A DNA stretch of 64,000 nt from Undaria pinnatifida (GCA_012845835.1 JABAKD010000016.1:26211527-26275526), one strand, 5' to 3'; shown: positions 29,780 to 41,840, counted from the stretch's first letter. Numbers and translations: made by a program. Notes: generated from the letters alone by a model not told the origin.

Positions 29780-31500
29780 CAGTATAGAGGTGCTAGAGTT
29801 GTCGTAGATCTGGCTCCGTACTCGTATGTTCAATGGTTATAATGGTTATAATAGATACCTGGTACCAGATAGAGCTGGAACGTGTGAAAATACACACAGC
29901 ATGCTATAAGCTTATCTTCGCTGGTCGTTTCTGGTCGCAAGGTTTTTATGAGAAACGGCGCAAACGTCCGTTGAGTCCGCGCACTTCGTCAGCGGTGACA
30001 GGGAAGGGCGTGAGCGTGTCGAGCTTAGTTTTCGTGGGAACGACTGGTTTCCACTGCCCTTGTGCGTTAGCCCCGTCGATGTCTCTCACAACCTGGATTC
30101 TTCGCACCTACGCGGTATGCTTCCACCTGTGGGTTGCTTTCTTCCTTTCGCCTGACTGCGACCACTTTGAAGGAGATTTATGTGGTACCTTTAGAGTTGG
30201 GATCTAACGTTTTTTCGTACCGTAAGTTGACCATGTGAGCATACCTCGGTGGTATATGCCTGCTTGACTGATGTCACCGCTGAACGACCTCAACTAGTTC
30301 GGTTTTGGATATCGTGATCCACTGTCACAACGATACCAAATACACGTCGGATCACCATGGTGGTATCTCGCACTCACCCGCCTCTTCTGCCCCCGCTCCT
30401 GCTCCTCGAATGCGCTTGGAACCGCCCATAACCCGGGCGGACGTACTCCCGCGCGCCAGCCTGGCACATTCGATACCGGCAACCGACAGCTCGACGGCGG
30501 TACGGCACCGTCAAAAAAACTCTCGGGGGCACCTCTTGTGGTTTCAGAAGATGCTCGTGTTCTGTTGCTAGCCTGTCCAGTAACGCAGCGCAGATTGCCT
30601 CTGTCAAGAACCCACGGGCTCCTATGCCGTCTGCGGACGATTCTCATGGAGTAGTACCGGCGGCGGGAACTAACGCTTCGAGCGTGGTTTCCCCCAGCCA
30701 GTTATTTGTGTTTTTTTCGACGGCGAGAACGCGCGCTTCCAGCGACGTTCCCCTCGGCCATGGTCTGAGTTCGGCGACGGGAACCGCGCTTTCAGCGCCG
30801 TTTCCCTCAACCGCGGCATACACTCAGCAATGGGGGGTACGCGCTCCAAACGCCGCCCCCATCAACCATGGCACGGAAGCCTGGGCTTTGCGCGCTTCCC
30901 CCCAGGCACGCGTCGCGCAACAATGAAGCTGCGGTGACGGCGCGTCGCCTTTTTACGCGAACGTGTTCATCCCCCCCCCTCCCTGACCAGGCGGTGGCGG
31001 TCGGTTTGAGGTGTGGGACGGCCGACCCTCAAACACTTTTTCTGACCACGAGGTGGCGGTCGATTTTGAGGTGTGGGAAGGCCAACACTAACACACCGAG
31101 ATCCTTCGCGAGGCTCGATCCGGTGTTTGCTCGCGATAACAGCGGGCGCTCTGTCCTTTTTTCCATCAAGGAGGAGTCGACAAGATTAGCTACCTCGTCT
31201 CCCTTCTCCAAGAGGCATAACGGAAAAGAGCCTCCTTGGGTAAAAACATTATTGCCACTTGCCCGAGCCCCGCTCCAGAAGACGCCCACAGGGTCTACGG
31301 ACGCTGCTTCGTCTTCTAACACGCTAACCCACGTGTTTCAGGCTACGTCCGCCCCAGTGGCACAGGAAGAAGATCCGACACTGCGCGACGGGCAAGTGGT
31401 GACGCCACGGCCTCCAGCCTGATCAGCGGGACGCTATTCCCATAAATTTACCGAAGAATCGCGCCTTTCGTCAAGCGGAAACAGCTCAGATCCCCTGCCC
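29780..31500. other. GC-rich stretch with short tandem duplications
   Basis: No gene is identified. Three diverged copies of about 62-65 bp (CGGCG(A/G)GAAC, GCGCTT, CAGCG, GTTTCCC) lie at about 30655-30825. A pair of units with TGACCA(C/G)GxGGTGGCGGTCG, TTTGAGGTGTGGGA lies at 30985-31085. Frames here change at each duplication. This may be decayed coding DNA upstream of the NADAR segment. Confidence 0.4.
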
Positions 31501-31504
31501 CTTC

Positions 31505-32100
31505 GGGCGCAGTTAGAGCGGTTTTCTCGCGATTATGCACCAAAGAGCGAAGAGGCCACGACGCGAGAAACCGTGGGTTCGGACTCGCGTCGTGCTCCCG
31601 AGGCCTGGTGTTCCTGGGGGGGACACTACAGGCCCAAAGAGCCGAGGACTGGTGTTCCTAGAGGGGGTCATTGCAGACCCAAATGTCCAACGAGTCTACC
31701 GACGGGTTGGCACCGCCGGTGTTGGACTCTTTTTCGGGTGCAGCAAGGGCGGCTTCTTACGAGTTTCCGCCAGCGAGTGAGAAGGACCCGAGGCGAGAAA
31801 CCCCGGGTTCGGACTCGCATCTTGCTTCCGAGGTCTGGTGCTCCCGCAAGGGGACTACAGGCCCAAAAAGCCGAGGACTAGTGCTCCCAGGAGGGGACAT
31901 TGCAGACCCACAAATGTCCAACGAGACTACCCACGGGTTGGCACCGTCGGTTTATGCCATCTTTCGGGCGCAGTTAGAGCGGATTCTCGCGCTTTTCCGC
32001 CAACGGGCGAAGAAGACCCGAGGCGAGCAACCACGGGTTCGGATTCGCGTCGTGCTCCGTGTTCCCGGACGGGGACATTGCAGGCCCAAATCCCAACACG
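31505..32100 (+). repeat. 230-bp tandem repeat, about 2.6 copies
   Basis: The landmark GCGAGAAACC(G/C)(T/C)GGGTTCGGA starts at 31563 and 31793, and GCGAGCAACCACGGGTTCGG at 32023, an exact 230-bp period. The unit also has CAGGCCCAAAxAGCCGAGGAC, CAxTGCAGACCC and GGTTGGCACCG. Since 230 is not divisible by three, the copies are read in different frames by the overlapping ORFs. Confidence 0.9.
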
Positions 32101-32780
32101 GCTTTTGACCCTTCTCTCGAATACTCCACAGACAAAGTGATGTTATTCTGGCAGCCCCCATCCTATTTTCCACTGTGGTCTCCTTCGTTGTTTGTCGTGG
32201 ACGACGTGCCATATTCTTGCGCGGAGCAGTACATGGTGGCCGGAAAGACCAGGCTTTTCCAAGACCATAGAGCAGTGGGGCTCATAATGTCGTCGCCAAG
32301 TCCAAGCACGCGCATCGGTCGAGGCGTGCGCAACTTTGACTCCGGTGTTGGGGACAGGCAGAAGCAAAACGCAGTGTTATCTGGCACCTACGCCAAATTC
32401 ACGCAGAATCCAGTCATGATAAATCACTTTTTGAGCTCTGACAACAAGCTTCTGACTGAATCCAGCTCTCTGGACCCAGTGCGGGGCATTGGTCTCCGGG
32501 CGGATGGTCCCAGGGCCAACAACCCATGCCAGGGGAAAGGAAAAACTTACTCGGTGAGGCACTTTCTGCCGTTCGCGAAGCTATTCGCGACAATGAGACC
32601 GGGTCAGCGTACCTGGCCTCCCCTAGTCGGTTCCGCACCTGCACTGCGAATGCAAGAACCAAGAAATCTCGTCCGCGCCGCGGTCGAGCCGTTAACATCG
32701 GCCAGCGCTCGCAGAGCTTCCCCTTCAGCGTTTCCGACCTATTTCTCGGGCGCGTTGGCCAATTAAAGGCCGTGGAGTTT
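32059..32780 (+). pseudogene. NADAR (YbiA-like) domain, broken copy
   Basis: From about residue 28 of the frame starting at 32059 the translation follows the NADAR fold closely. It has an FW start, WSPSLFVVDDVPYSCAEQYM, AGKTRLF, IGRGVRNFDS, a K..V..G.YAKF.QNP block and a GIGL end. The Glu of CAEQY matches the EH(Y) catalytic position of YbiA-type N-glycosidases. NADAR proteins act on ADP-ribose-type and riboflavin-pathway intermediates. The expected C-terminal helix is also discernible, but the reading frame is not continuous through the domain. It abuts the truncated end of a Ty3-like fossil at about 32.79 kb, and the 230-bp repeat overlaps its 5' side. It may be a decayed host gene or cargo of a mobile element. 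Confidence 0.7.
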
Positions 32781-32789
32781 TGGAGATAG

Positions 32790-35700
32790 CTTCTGGCGCC
32801 GGCCCTGATGTTTCGCTGTCAGAACACGGCCCCTGTTTCGTCAAGGGTACTGTGAAGCTGAACGACGTTTTGTTCACCATGAAAATCGCGTATATCAGTC
32901 GAGTAACGCTCGACTCGGAGAGGCACTGGACTCCTCCAGATTTGGGGACCGTCAGCATTGTTCGGGCTCCCAAATGCCTCCGAGGGTACTGTGGGGAACA
33001 AAGTTCCGCATACCCTCCGGCCACAAGACACAGGAAAGCATTGGCAAAGTGGGGACCCTCAATGCACGAGTCCAGCGGTAGCTTGAGTTCGTCACCGCGT
33101 TCGATCGCACACTCGAGTACCGCAAAGGCAGCGCCAACGGCATCGCCGATTTTTCCGGCCCGTTTCACAGAGCCTGCTACGGAGTACGACTGCAGTGGCT
33201 TGACAAACTTCAACCTCGTGGGGTTGACAAGCCCCAAGCCCGTTGGAGATAGCAGTATCTACCTCCTACGGACCCGCGGGCTGCGCGCTCCCTCCTCGCC
33301 GATCTCAGGGGTCGGTTTGAGTGGACTCGTGCCCCACGCCGAAAGCACTGTCTTGGGTGGGCTCGTGCCCCACACCGAAAGCACTGCTTTGGGTGGACTC
33401 GAACCTCTCGCCGAAAGCACTGTCTTAGGTGGGCTCGTGCCCCGCACTGAACATGCTGCCTTGGGTGAGCTCCCTCTCAACTCTACCGCATTTCACGACT
33501 TCGCACACACGAGCCACGTATAAGGATTGACGGCCTTTCTGCTTCCCCGGGGAGATTCGTCGCTCGTGTTCCTGCCTCCATCGCCACTACCGAAGGCTGT
33601 ACCGGCCGCGGGTTGATTTCGCCTGCCGCTGACACCGTTTTTGCTTTGGTTTTTGCCATACCCATTGAGGGCGGCACGGGCTGCGCAGAAGTCCTGGCTG
33701 CACCGACGCCCATCGCACAGCCGACTTATCTATCCCGGAATTTTACACAGGAGACGGCCCCCGCCGCGACCACCGGTTCGACTGTGTCCGTCTCCGCCTT
33801 GCTTGGCACCCCAGCCCCTCCGTCGTCGACTATGCGCCGACGAATAGCGACAGCAATGGGTAATGCACCCCCGCTGCATATTATGGATTTGGGCCCGGCG
33901 GGGCCCCTCGGCCATCTTCCAGACGAGGTACAACCCCGCCGCGAGTCCCACGGCCGCGGCCGGCTCGGCCCGCCGCCGCGACTCCTGCTCTTGCCGACTC
34001 GCCGGTCCGCACGGTGCTACTACCGTCCGGCCGCGAGCACGCAGAGCCTATATGGGAACTTCTCTCTTACGGCTCACGCCTTCTCCTGGTGACACGCCGA
34101 CTGCATATACAAGGTCGGACGCCCTCGGCGACGCTGCTGAATTGCGGTTCGCTGATTTCGTCGCGCGTTATCCACATGACGATTGGAAGCGAGAGCTGCA
34201 CGTTGAGTAGACGTGTCACGCCATGATGCGTTACGTTTCTATCGGCCGGCCATCGGTCCTGCCGCCCGACTTTTTGGCGTGCTACCTCTCGCACAAGCGT
34301 CCATCCCTCTCAGACATCAAGGAGCTGGCGGATAAGGGTCGACTACATACAACTGACGAAGGCATCATCCTACTCGTCCGGAACCCGACACTGCCGCCAA
34401 CAAGGCCTGACAAACCCAACTCTGTGGGGCGAGTTGCTTGCCTGCTAAACGACGAGCCAGTTCGCATCTACGCTCCCCTTTTTATGCGCCCTTGGATCAT
34501 GCAAGCTTGTCACTCGACGGCCTCTTGCCATCTTGGCACCACGCGCACGTTGCGCGTGCTGGAGCGTTTTCATTGGGTGATTGACATGACTGTGTGCACC
34601 CGGTGGTGGCTTCGCCACTGCTTGAAGTGCCAAGCGCGGCAAACCCCACGGCTGACTGTCCGCTGGCCCATCATCACAATGCCTCTGCCGGAAGGTCCAG
34701 GTGTCGCCGTCAGTGTTGACTGCTTCGGCCCCCTTCCGGTCACACCACGAGGCAACACCTACATCATGCTGTTCACCGATCGATTCAGTCGTCGGGCCGA
34801 CATGTTCCCCATCACTGCCGCTGAGTTCACCGCGGAGGGTACAGCCGATATCCTGGTGAACCAATACATCCCCTTGTGGGGTTTCCCGCGCACCATACTC
34901 TCGGGCACCGGACTGCAGTTCCGCTCTAAGCTTTCACAAGCTGTATATCAGCTGTTGGGTGTGCACAAGCTTGCTACAAGCTCCTATCATCCCAACTGTA
35001 ACGGGGGCGTTGAGCGGGTAAACCACACTATGGCTCAAATGCTGGCTATGGTAGTCAACGAGCGACAAGACGATTGGGACTTGCATCTGCCCGACGTAGA
35101 GTTCCCTTACAACAATTCCGTCATCGCGGCGACGGGTCTGGCGCCCAACGAGGTTCACATGGGCAGACTCCCACGGCTCCCCCTGACGGTTTTCGACCGC
35201 ATTGGTGTCGTGGGACACCAGAGTCTGGCCCGTGACCACTTGGCCTATTGCGACTTGGCCATCGACCGGCGAAAGCGCGCGAACGACATTGTCCGCGCAC
35301 ACCACGCCCTCACCGTTTCCCGTGTTAACCGCAGAAACTCCGCCTTCACCGACGCGCTGCGTCCAGCACCTAACTTCGCTGTGGGTGGGTGGTTGGGCAT
35401 GAGTATACAATTCTGCCTCTACCATCCGCAAGGGTGTGAAGGCGAACACCGACGCCAAGGTACTCAAGGCCAAGCTCGCGCTTAATTGGACGGGCCCATA
35501 AAAGACCCTGACCGTCGGTCCCTGCTCCGCCGCCGAGACCCCGGACGGTTCGCCGCTCGGGAGCAACCTCTCCTCTATTTGGATCTCCCTTCCGACCTGC
35601 CCGATTCGGACGCTCGTCGGCGTGTAGCCATGTAGCGCTGCAAACCCTGTGCCAACAACGCCCACGACAGCGGGGACATGCCCAAATACCTACCGGCGGG

Positions 35701-36382
35701 GCTGACGCAGTACGTGCTCAACATTTTTTCCAAGAAGTCCCTGCCGTACCACGTCACTCAAGACGACGTTTCGACCCCCCTCCAACGACTGGAGGTGGAG
35801 CGAGTCACTGGTCATCAGTCGGTACGGGGGCGAGGTGGCGTCATCGCGGTGCTATACAAGACGCATTTGGCGGGACTCTCCGAACCTTCCTGGGAGCGGG
35901 AAATGGACCTCCACCTCTCCCACTTCCACATCTTGCGTTATTGGGCCGGAACCCCGGACCAGCACCGCCAAACCAACAGCCTGTACCACCGAATGCAGAT
36001 CGGAGCGGCACAGCGTGAGCTCTCCCGCAACAACGGGGAATGTTTCCTAGCGCCGGGCTACGCCTGTGTTCCCCGCGCCGATTGGCTCCATCGTTACCAC
36101 GACAAAGTACTCCATAAGGGTTCCCAATTTTGGTACAAGGAAGACGATGGGTTAAGGTGGCTTGGAAAAATCAGCGCGAGCACTACCGAGGACAAGGTGT
36201 ACCTGGTCCGCTTTCTGGATGACCCGGGACCGATTAAACTTCCTCTTCCCCCGGCGCGCTACACGACTTCGACGGGAGCCGTACGAGGCTCTTGGTGCTT
36301 GCAACTTCACATTGCCAGTGCGTTTCCTCGGGGAATCCGACGTAACGTAGACGAATCTCGAGGCGCGGCCGTGGACAGTTGA
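32790..36382 (+). mobile_element. Ty3-like LTR retroelement fossil (RNase H, integrase, C-terminal domain)
   Basis: Parts in order are an RNase H-like region (about 32820-33190), a low-complexity stretch with 12-residue repeats (33320-33480), and an integrase with an H-H-C-C zinc-binding head (about 34490-34640) and core (about 34690-35190). A C-terminal region up to 36382 holds a chromo/tudor-like stretch near WLGKI and YLVRFLDDPGP. Gag, protease and the reverse transcriptase core are not seen, so the copy has lost its 5' half, and it is broken in several further places. An LTR-like repeat lies downstream (36970-38068). No matching 5' repeat was found. Of moderate to old age. Confidence 0.8.
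33320..33480 (+). repeat. 36-bp tandem repeat
   Basis: Four units of 36 bp, each encoding a variant of GLVPHAESTVLG. The third and fourth are more diverged. They lie inside the Ty3-like fossil between the RNase H and integrase regions. Confidence 0.85.
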
Positions 36383-36969
36383 CTTTCAAGCCGCCACCGC
36401 TCCGCGATAGTTCTTCAATTTTTGGGGTTATGAGGTTTGAGTTTTTGTCTTCGGGTTGTTCGTAGTGTTCTGAGAGTCTTCGTCAGGTTTTGGGGCGGCT
36501 CTTCCCATCATTTTTTTTTTTTGTCCTGCTGAGCCCCCTGCTCAATGCCGGGCCAGGGTTCGGGTAAAACGCCGCTATCTGAGGCGCAGGGCTGTCGCTT
36601 TTTCGTCATTGTTCAATTTCGCCCTGCCGACGCCCTCCTCAGCCCAGGGCCGGGGGGCGACCAGGGTACCCTGTTCGCGCGTAACGTGGTACAGGGGTAT
36701 GTACGGGTCTGTGTGTCATATTTCATCTTTTGTGTGTTGTATTTATTCTTCTTTGTTTTTTCGTCTAAACACTTTCCCCCCTAGCGGGGCTGTAGGTGAT
36801 GCCACCTTCCATCCCGGGTATCGGTCGTTTCCTCGTCTAATCCCCCGCCTTGCCGATGGCCCGCGGGAAGTTATTCGCATGACTTCTCCCTTGTGTTATC
36901 GCCTGTGTTCCCCTCCATATAGACGAGGGCTCGCCTCGCCATAGTATCTTATCTGTGGTTGGTTTGCCG
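36383..36969 (+). other. Region between Ty3-like frame and LTR-like repeat
   Basis: Non-coding and T-rich in parts. It is probably the 3' untranslated internal region of the fossil. No gene. Confidence 0.4.
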
Positions 36970-38068
36970 TAGAGCCTTTTCTGCCCCCCCCCGCCACACC
37001 GGCGGCACGCGACAGGTTTTTGATGGGTGAATTTTCCTTGTTGTAGGGTCTGCGTTTCCTTCAACTGTTTTTTTTCGCGTTTTCCTGGCTCCATAGCCAG
37101 ACGGTTAGAGGTGTGGGAGTGGGTTTAGAGGAGCCGCATCTCCGGCTCATGATCTAGTTCGTAGAACTGAAGTTTCCCCGAATCTCCTATATTTCTGCAT
37201 ATGCGACTCATCAGGGTGGGCTAGTGTTAAGATACGGCCTCGAAAGGCCTGCAATTATCCGAATTGGAGATAATTTGGATGGGTTTCGTATGATAAGGTT
37301 GGCATTTTATATTCGGGAAAGTTAGGAAATAGATCGGAGGCATGTGCCTCCGATCTCAGAAGCTATCCGGGGCTCTGGTGGAATCGAATAAAGCTACGTC
37401 TCTACGAAGGCTAAGAAAGTGAATACTCTCCGAGGACCTGCTCAATTGGCAGACCTGCAGGGGGCACTCTGTGTCCCCACTTATAACCTTACACCTTTCC
37501 CGCCCCCCCCGCCACACCGGCGGTATGCGGCAGGTTCTAGAGCCTTTTCTGCCCCCCTCCCCGCCACACCGGCGGTACGTGACAGTTTTTGATGGGTGAC
37601 TTTTGCCTTGTTGTAGGGTCTGCGTTTCCTTCATCTGCTTTTCTTCGCGTGTTCCTGGCTCCATAGCCAGACCGTTAGAGGTGTGGGAGTGGGGTTTGAG
37701 GAGCCGCATCTTTGACTCATCATGGTCTAATTCGTAGACCCGGAGTTTCTCCGAACCTCCCATATTTCTGCATATGCGACTCATCAGGGTGGGCTAGTGT
37801 TACGATACGGCCTCGAAAGGCCTGTAATTATCAGAATTGAGATAATTTGGATGGGTTACGTATGGTAAGGTTGGCGTTTTATTCTCGGGATAGTCAGGAA
37901 ATAGATCGGAGGCACGTGCCTCTGATCTCAAAAGTCATCCGGGGCTCTGGTGGAATCGAATAAAGCTACGTCTCTGCGAAGGCTAACAAAGTGAATACTC
38001 TCCGAGGACCTGCTCAATTGGCAGACCTGCAGGAGACACTCTGTGTTCCCGCTCAATACCTTACAAAA
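36970..38068 (+). repeat. 568-bp direct repeat, about 1.9 copies, LTR-like
   Basis: Copy A starts at 36970 and copy B at 37538, both with TAGAGCCTTTTCTGCCCCCC. Each contains CCGCCACACCGGCGG, GATGGGTGA, GCATATGCGACTCATCAGGG, CGGCCTCGAAAGGCCTG, an AATAAA (37387 and 37959) and GAGGACCTGCTCAATTGGCA. A third short piece of the start occurs at 37497-37536. Position behind the integrase, an internal polyadenylation signal and the length suggest LTR sequence, here tandemly arranged. The copies differ by point changes and small indels. Confidence 0.75.
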
Positions 38069-38114
38069 ACATAATAAAAAAAAACAAACGAACGAACCAA
38101 CGGCAGGTATATAA

Positions 38115-38385
38115 AATAAAAATACACTCGCTCCTGGATCCAGCTGTGAGATCGAAGATTTTGTCGAAACTCATCTTTGCAAGCTGTGTGTGATACTCCA
38201 ATCGTGCGTACTACTGGGTGTGTCCTCATGAAGGATATTTATTATAGGCCGGCGACTCCCCTTAGAACTACAGATAGTGTAGCTTGTGCCAGGATCAACA
38301 GGATGATGTTCATCAATCTGTGCGCGGAAACCATGAAAAAAAAACGTTTTTGAGGGGACAAAATCTGACAGCGGCTGTGCTGCTG
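38115..38385 (+). repeat. R1 dispersed repeat, copy at 38.1 kb
   Basis: A nearly full R1 copy with a short insertion after the opening ACACTCGC. GCTGTGAGATCGAAGATTTT, GATGATGTTCATCAATCTGT and GACAAAATCTGACAGC are clear. Confidence 0.8.
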
Positions 38386-38559
38386 TGGAATGCACCACCA
38401 GTTGATTTCCTATATCTCCCGTATTACAATAGTAGTAGATTATGCTAATAGTAGTATGAACGGTGAGGGTAGGGGGAATAGGTCGCATAAATCAATACGA
38501 GCTTACTCCTTGCTGCGTAATGCTAGCAGTAGGTGATGCTAGCAATAATAGGTGATGCT

Positions 38560-38840
38560 AGTGGAGGGGGGGGGGGGGGGGGTAATAGAAACTTGTAGAC
38601 CATATAATAAATGAATTGGAGCTACTGCATGGGTGGCCCCAAAGCTAAAGATATGATATCAGCTGTCGGGTATTTTATACCTAGGTATAAATCTGGCGGA
38701 TTATGATTTTTGGAGGGGCGGAGGGGAGGGAGGAGGGAGGGAGGGGGGGGGGGGGGTGGAGGTGTGTTTAGCGGGGGGGGGGGTGTTAGCCGGGGGGGAA
38801 GGGTTGCTAGCCGGGGGGGGGGGGGGGGGGAAGTTGGATG
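38560..38840 (+). repeat. Poly-G and G-rich tracts
   Basis: A run of about 20 G lies at 38563-38582 and a dense set of G4-G10 runs at 38714-38832, all on the plus strand. This is G-quadruplex-forming potential. No gene is there; the antisense Pro-rich frames are artefacts. Confidence 0.85.
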
Positions 38841-38927
38841 GGAGCAAAATATAAAATATGCTACGCGTATCTGCATGCAAATCAAATGCAGATAGATGCC
38901 CAATACTTGAAAAAATAACCTATAAGT

Positions 38928-39905
38928 ACAAGGGCTCGGAATGGGTGCCGGCGAGGCACCCATGCTCCGGGTAGAGCAGGGCAGCACTTCGACTTGTACG
39001 ATTCAATATTCAATAAAGAGGAAAAAAACGCTCACCACACAACACATAGTTTACGCGTGTAGAAAGCAAATTTAATACCAAGAGATCCATATAGACTAAT
39101 TAGTCTAGCAGTGGACTACTGATACTTATTCTGCCGTTTCTTATGTGAATCCGATCCCGAGCTTCATCATATTTCGATCGGATGAATCCAAGTCAACGCA
39201 GACTGACCCTCTAGTCTGGCCACGACGAGACGTTTTTAGTGTGTTTCTGGATGTCTTGGCTCAACCACAAGCATCCAGGGCCAGCACGGGGGTGGCCATG
39301 TATGCTGCATGTTCTCTACGTAGCCACAGTGAGAGACGCGGACTGAGCCAGCTTCTTCTGATGATGAAAATACGTGGAAGTGTGGTGAGCTAAAGCTTTA
39401 TTTTTCCCCATTCGCCGGAGGATTAAAAAAAAAAAAAAAAGATACACCATGCATGATACTTCGAAGTAGTATTTAGATCCCAGGCTCACAGACCGACTGT
39501 CTTTGCGTGATCATGGAGAGACTTGCTGACGGTATATTCTAGGCGTGAAACACGGTGTCGCTGCCTTCGTCATTCAATTCCACGAAGAAAGCTAATATAA
39601 TGCTGCTAATTGTTGCTATCTGGTAGGTATCAGTATAATTAATAGTAGTACGCGATAGCACTGCTTGCACTAAGAATTTGGCAGTCAAGAATTTCAGGCC
39701 CGAGTTTTAGGCGAAAATAAATATATGTACAAGGGCTCCGAATGAGTGCCGGCATGACGCCGGCACCCCCGGGTAGGGCAGGGCAGCACTCGACTTGTTC
39801 GATTCAATATCCGATAGAGAGTAAAACCGTTATTACGCAGCACATAGTGTAGGCTACGCTTAAGCCTTGTAGAAGGTAAAGTAATGCCAACATATCGATA
39901 TGTAC
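38928..39905 (+). mobile_element. Pair of about 170-bp direct repeats 800 bp apart (TRIM-like)
   Basis: TACAAGGGCTC(G/C)GAATG, GAGTGCCGGC-like, GGGTAG(A/G)GCAGGGCAGCAC, TCGATTCAATAT, CAACACATAGT and TTGTAGAA(A/G)G(C/T)AAA occur at about 38928-39095 and again at 39728-39905. The roughly 630 bp between them is non-coding and includes the 3' end of an R2 copy (39361-39440). Terminal direct repeats without coding capacity fit a miniature LTR element, but two independent insertions of one repeat would look the same. No primer-binding site was recognised. Confidence 0.4.
39361..39440 (+). repeat. R2 3' end with A-tail
   Basis: GAAAATACGTGGAAGTGTGG, AGCTTTATTTTTCCCC, CGCCGGAGGAT, then A-rich tail. 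A 5'-truncated copy. Confidence 0.8.
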
Positions 39906-39917
39906 TGCTTGTCTCTG

Positions 39918-40045
39918 CGTGTACCACTTTTGGTTTGTGTTTTTCCCTGGGGTATTCCTTAGCTCCAGAGTGACGGGAGCCTGTGTCCTGTGACCACGGA
40001 CTTAATTATGCGAGTTAATATGAGAACAACAATAACAACAACAAA
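39918..40045 (+). repeat. R3 SINE-like repeat, copy 3
   Basis: The 3' half of R3 (TTTTTCCCTGGGGTATTCCT, CCTGTGACCACGGACTTAAT, GCGAGTTAATATGAGAACAA) ending in its (AAC)n tail. A 45-bp non-repeat piece separates that tail from the very long CAA array. Confidence 0.8.
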
Positions 40046-40087
40046 CAATGTCATTGATAATGTGTGATACCCTTGCACGGTGGTCCA

Positions 40088-40330
<243 letters not shown>

Positions 40331-41632
40331 ACAACCGACGGGGTGGCGGGGGCGCACGTCTTGAAGGCGTGTGTCCCCGTCGGGAGCTCAGGAGCTTTCG
40401 GCACGCGTACGAAACTCCATGGAGCCCACAATTCCGTGCATAATTCGGCTCTGAATCTACGAAGATCGCGATTTGCTTTAGTTGTAAAATCGGTCAAAAT
40501 ATTTCCATCACATTTCATTGGATAAAATATAAAATAGAAGACGATGATTGGCTGGTACCACGACGTGGAAAAAGGGGAGATGAGACAAACGAAAAAAGGC
40601 GTTGCATTTTTTTTCTGTTTTCTCCGATACCACCCTTTACACCACCCGATCCCCCTCGCACGACTGAAAGGAACCAAAGAACCTCTTGGTACGAACTCTC
40701 CAGGTGCCAAACAGCTCAGAACGACGTTTGCGGCAGGTTGCTCGTGTGGAGAATAAGAGGTGTCGGGGCGGCGCGCTGTAACTGCCGCCATCCTGGAGCT
40801 TTCAGGCAACCGTCGTGAACGTTGGGTGAGCTCTGCTTCTTGTGTTTTCTGCTTTTCAAGCTTGCTACAGATTTTGCACTTTCTCGCAGTCCGTGCGTGG
40901 CTTTCCCATGTATGATGATAACCAGCTCTGCCTTGTTGATTTCTGGATGTTTTCACTGCTGTCTCGGCCAATAGTTTGAGCTCGTAGCATGGCTGGTCCA
41001 GATGCTCTCAGTGTCGCATGGCCAAGGGGCTTCCTGCAGTGGAATGGTTACAGGTTCTGGCTGCAGTCGCCCTCCAGGTGTTTCTGTACGGTGTGGAGGA
41101 ATCAAACTCAGCGATTCCGAAATACGGGTGTACGAGTAGTCTATACTACCAGGTATCACCGAAGCAAAGGGAGGTACCAAACGCATCACGAGTATCTCGC
41201 CGCTTCTCGGTTCTCGCAGCAGTGCCCTTCTGCTGCTGGTGCTGCTGCTGGTGCTGCCGCTGGTGCTGCTGCTACTCTATTGCTATTGCTACTGCCGCTG
41301 TTGCTGTATCGCCCTGCTGTGCAGCTATGATAAATGGGCAACTCGTTGTTGCACGGGTTACTATCAATCAGTTAATAACGATGTCGACTATCCCCTGCCT
41401 ATCCAGCTATCCCGTGAGAGCTGGAGCTGCTTCCACCAGTTCACTGCACGGCAGGAGCCGAAGTATCTGATATCTGATGCGAGTGGTTCGCAGGTGCACT
41501 TTCGGCCATCTCTTATAATAGCGTATCCGAAAGAGAACATTAGCTTGACTTTCGGACGGCAGAATCTGACGGGCAGAGTCGGATCGACGACCCTTTTTAT
41601 GATGATGTGAAACCGGAATTGACAGATCGTCT

Positions 41633-41840
41633 CAGGGCTTTTCACGGGTCATGACCCGACCCGGGAATCATGTCAGGAGGTTATCAAAAGGGTTATCAAA
41701 ATCTCGCGGGTCGCCGTGGTGTCGGGCCGGGAGGTGTTTGAGATAATATCACGGGATGGGTCGGGTCGGGACGGGAGGTTTCCAAATCTCGCGGGTCGGG
41801 ACAGGTTACCCTGACTCGACCTGACCCGTGAAAAGCCTTG
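41633..41840. mobile_element. GGGTCGGG-type MITE with TIRs, copy 1
   Basis: It starts CAGGGCTTTTCACGGGTC and ends GACCCGTGAAAAGCCTTG, inverted repeats of about 17-18 bp. The interior is built of CGGGTCGGG/CCCGACCCG blocks. A second member with the same ends lies at 59213-59407. Non-autonomous. TIRs starting CAG/CAA suggest hAT-like affinity, but no 8-bp target duplication could be confirmed. Confidence 0.65.
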
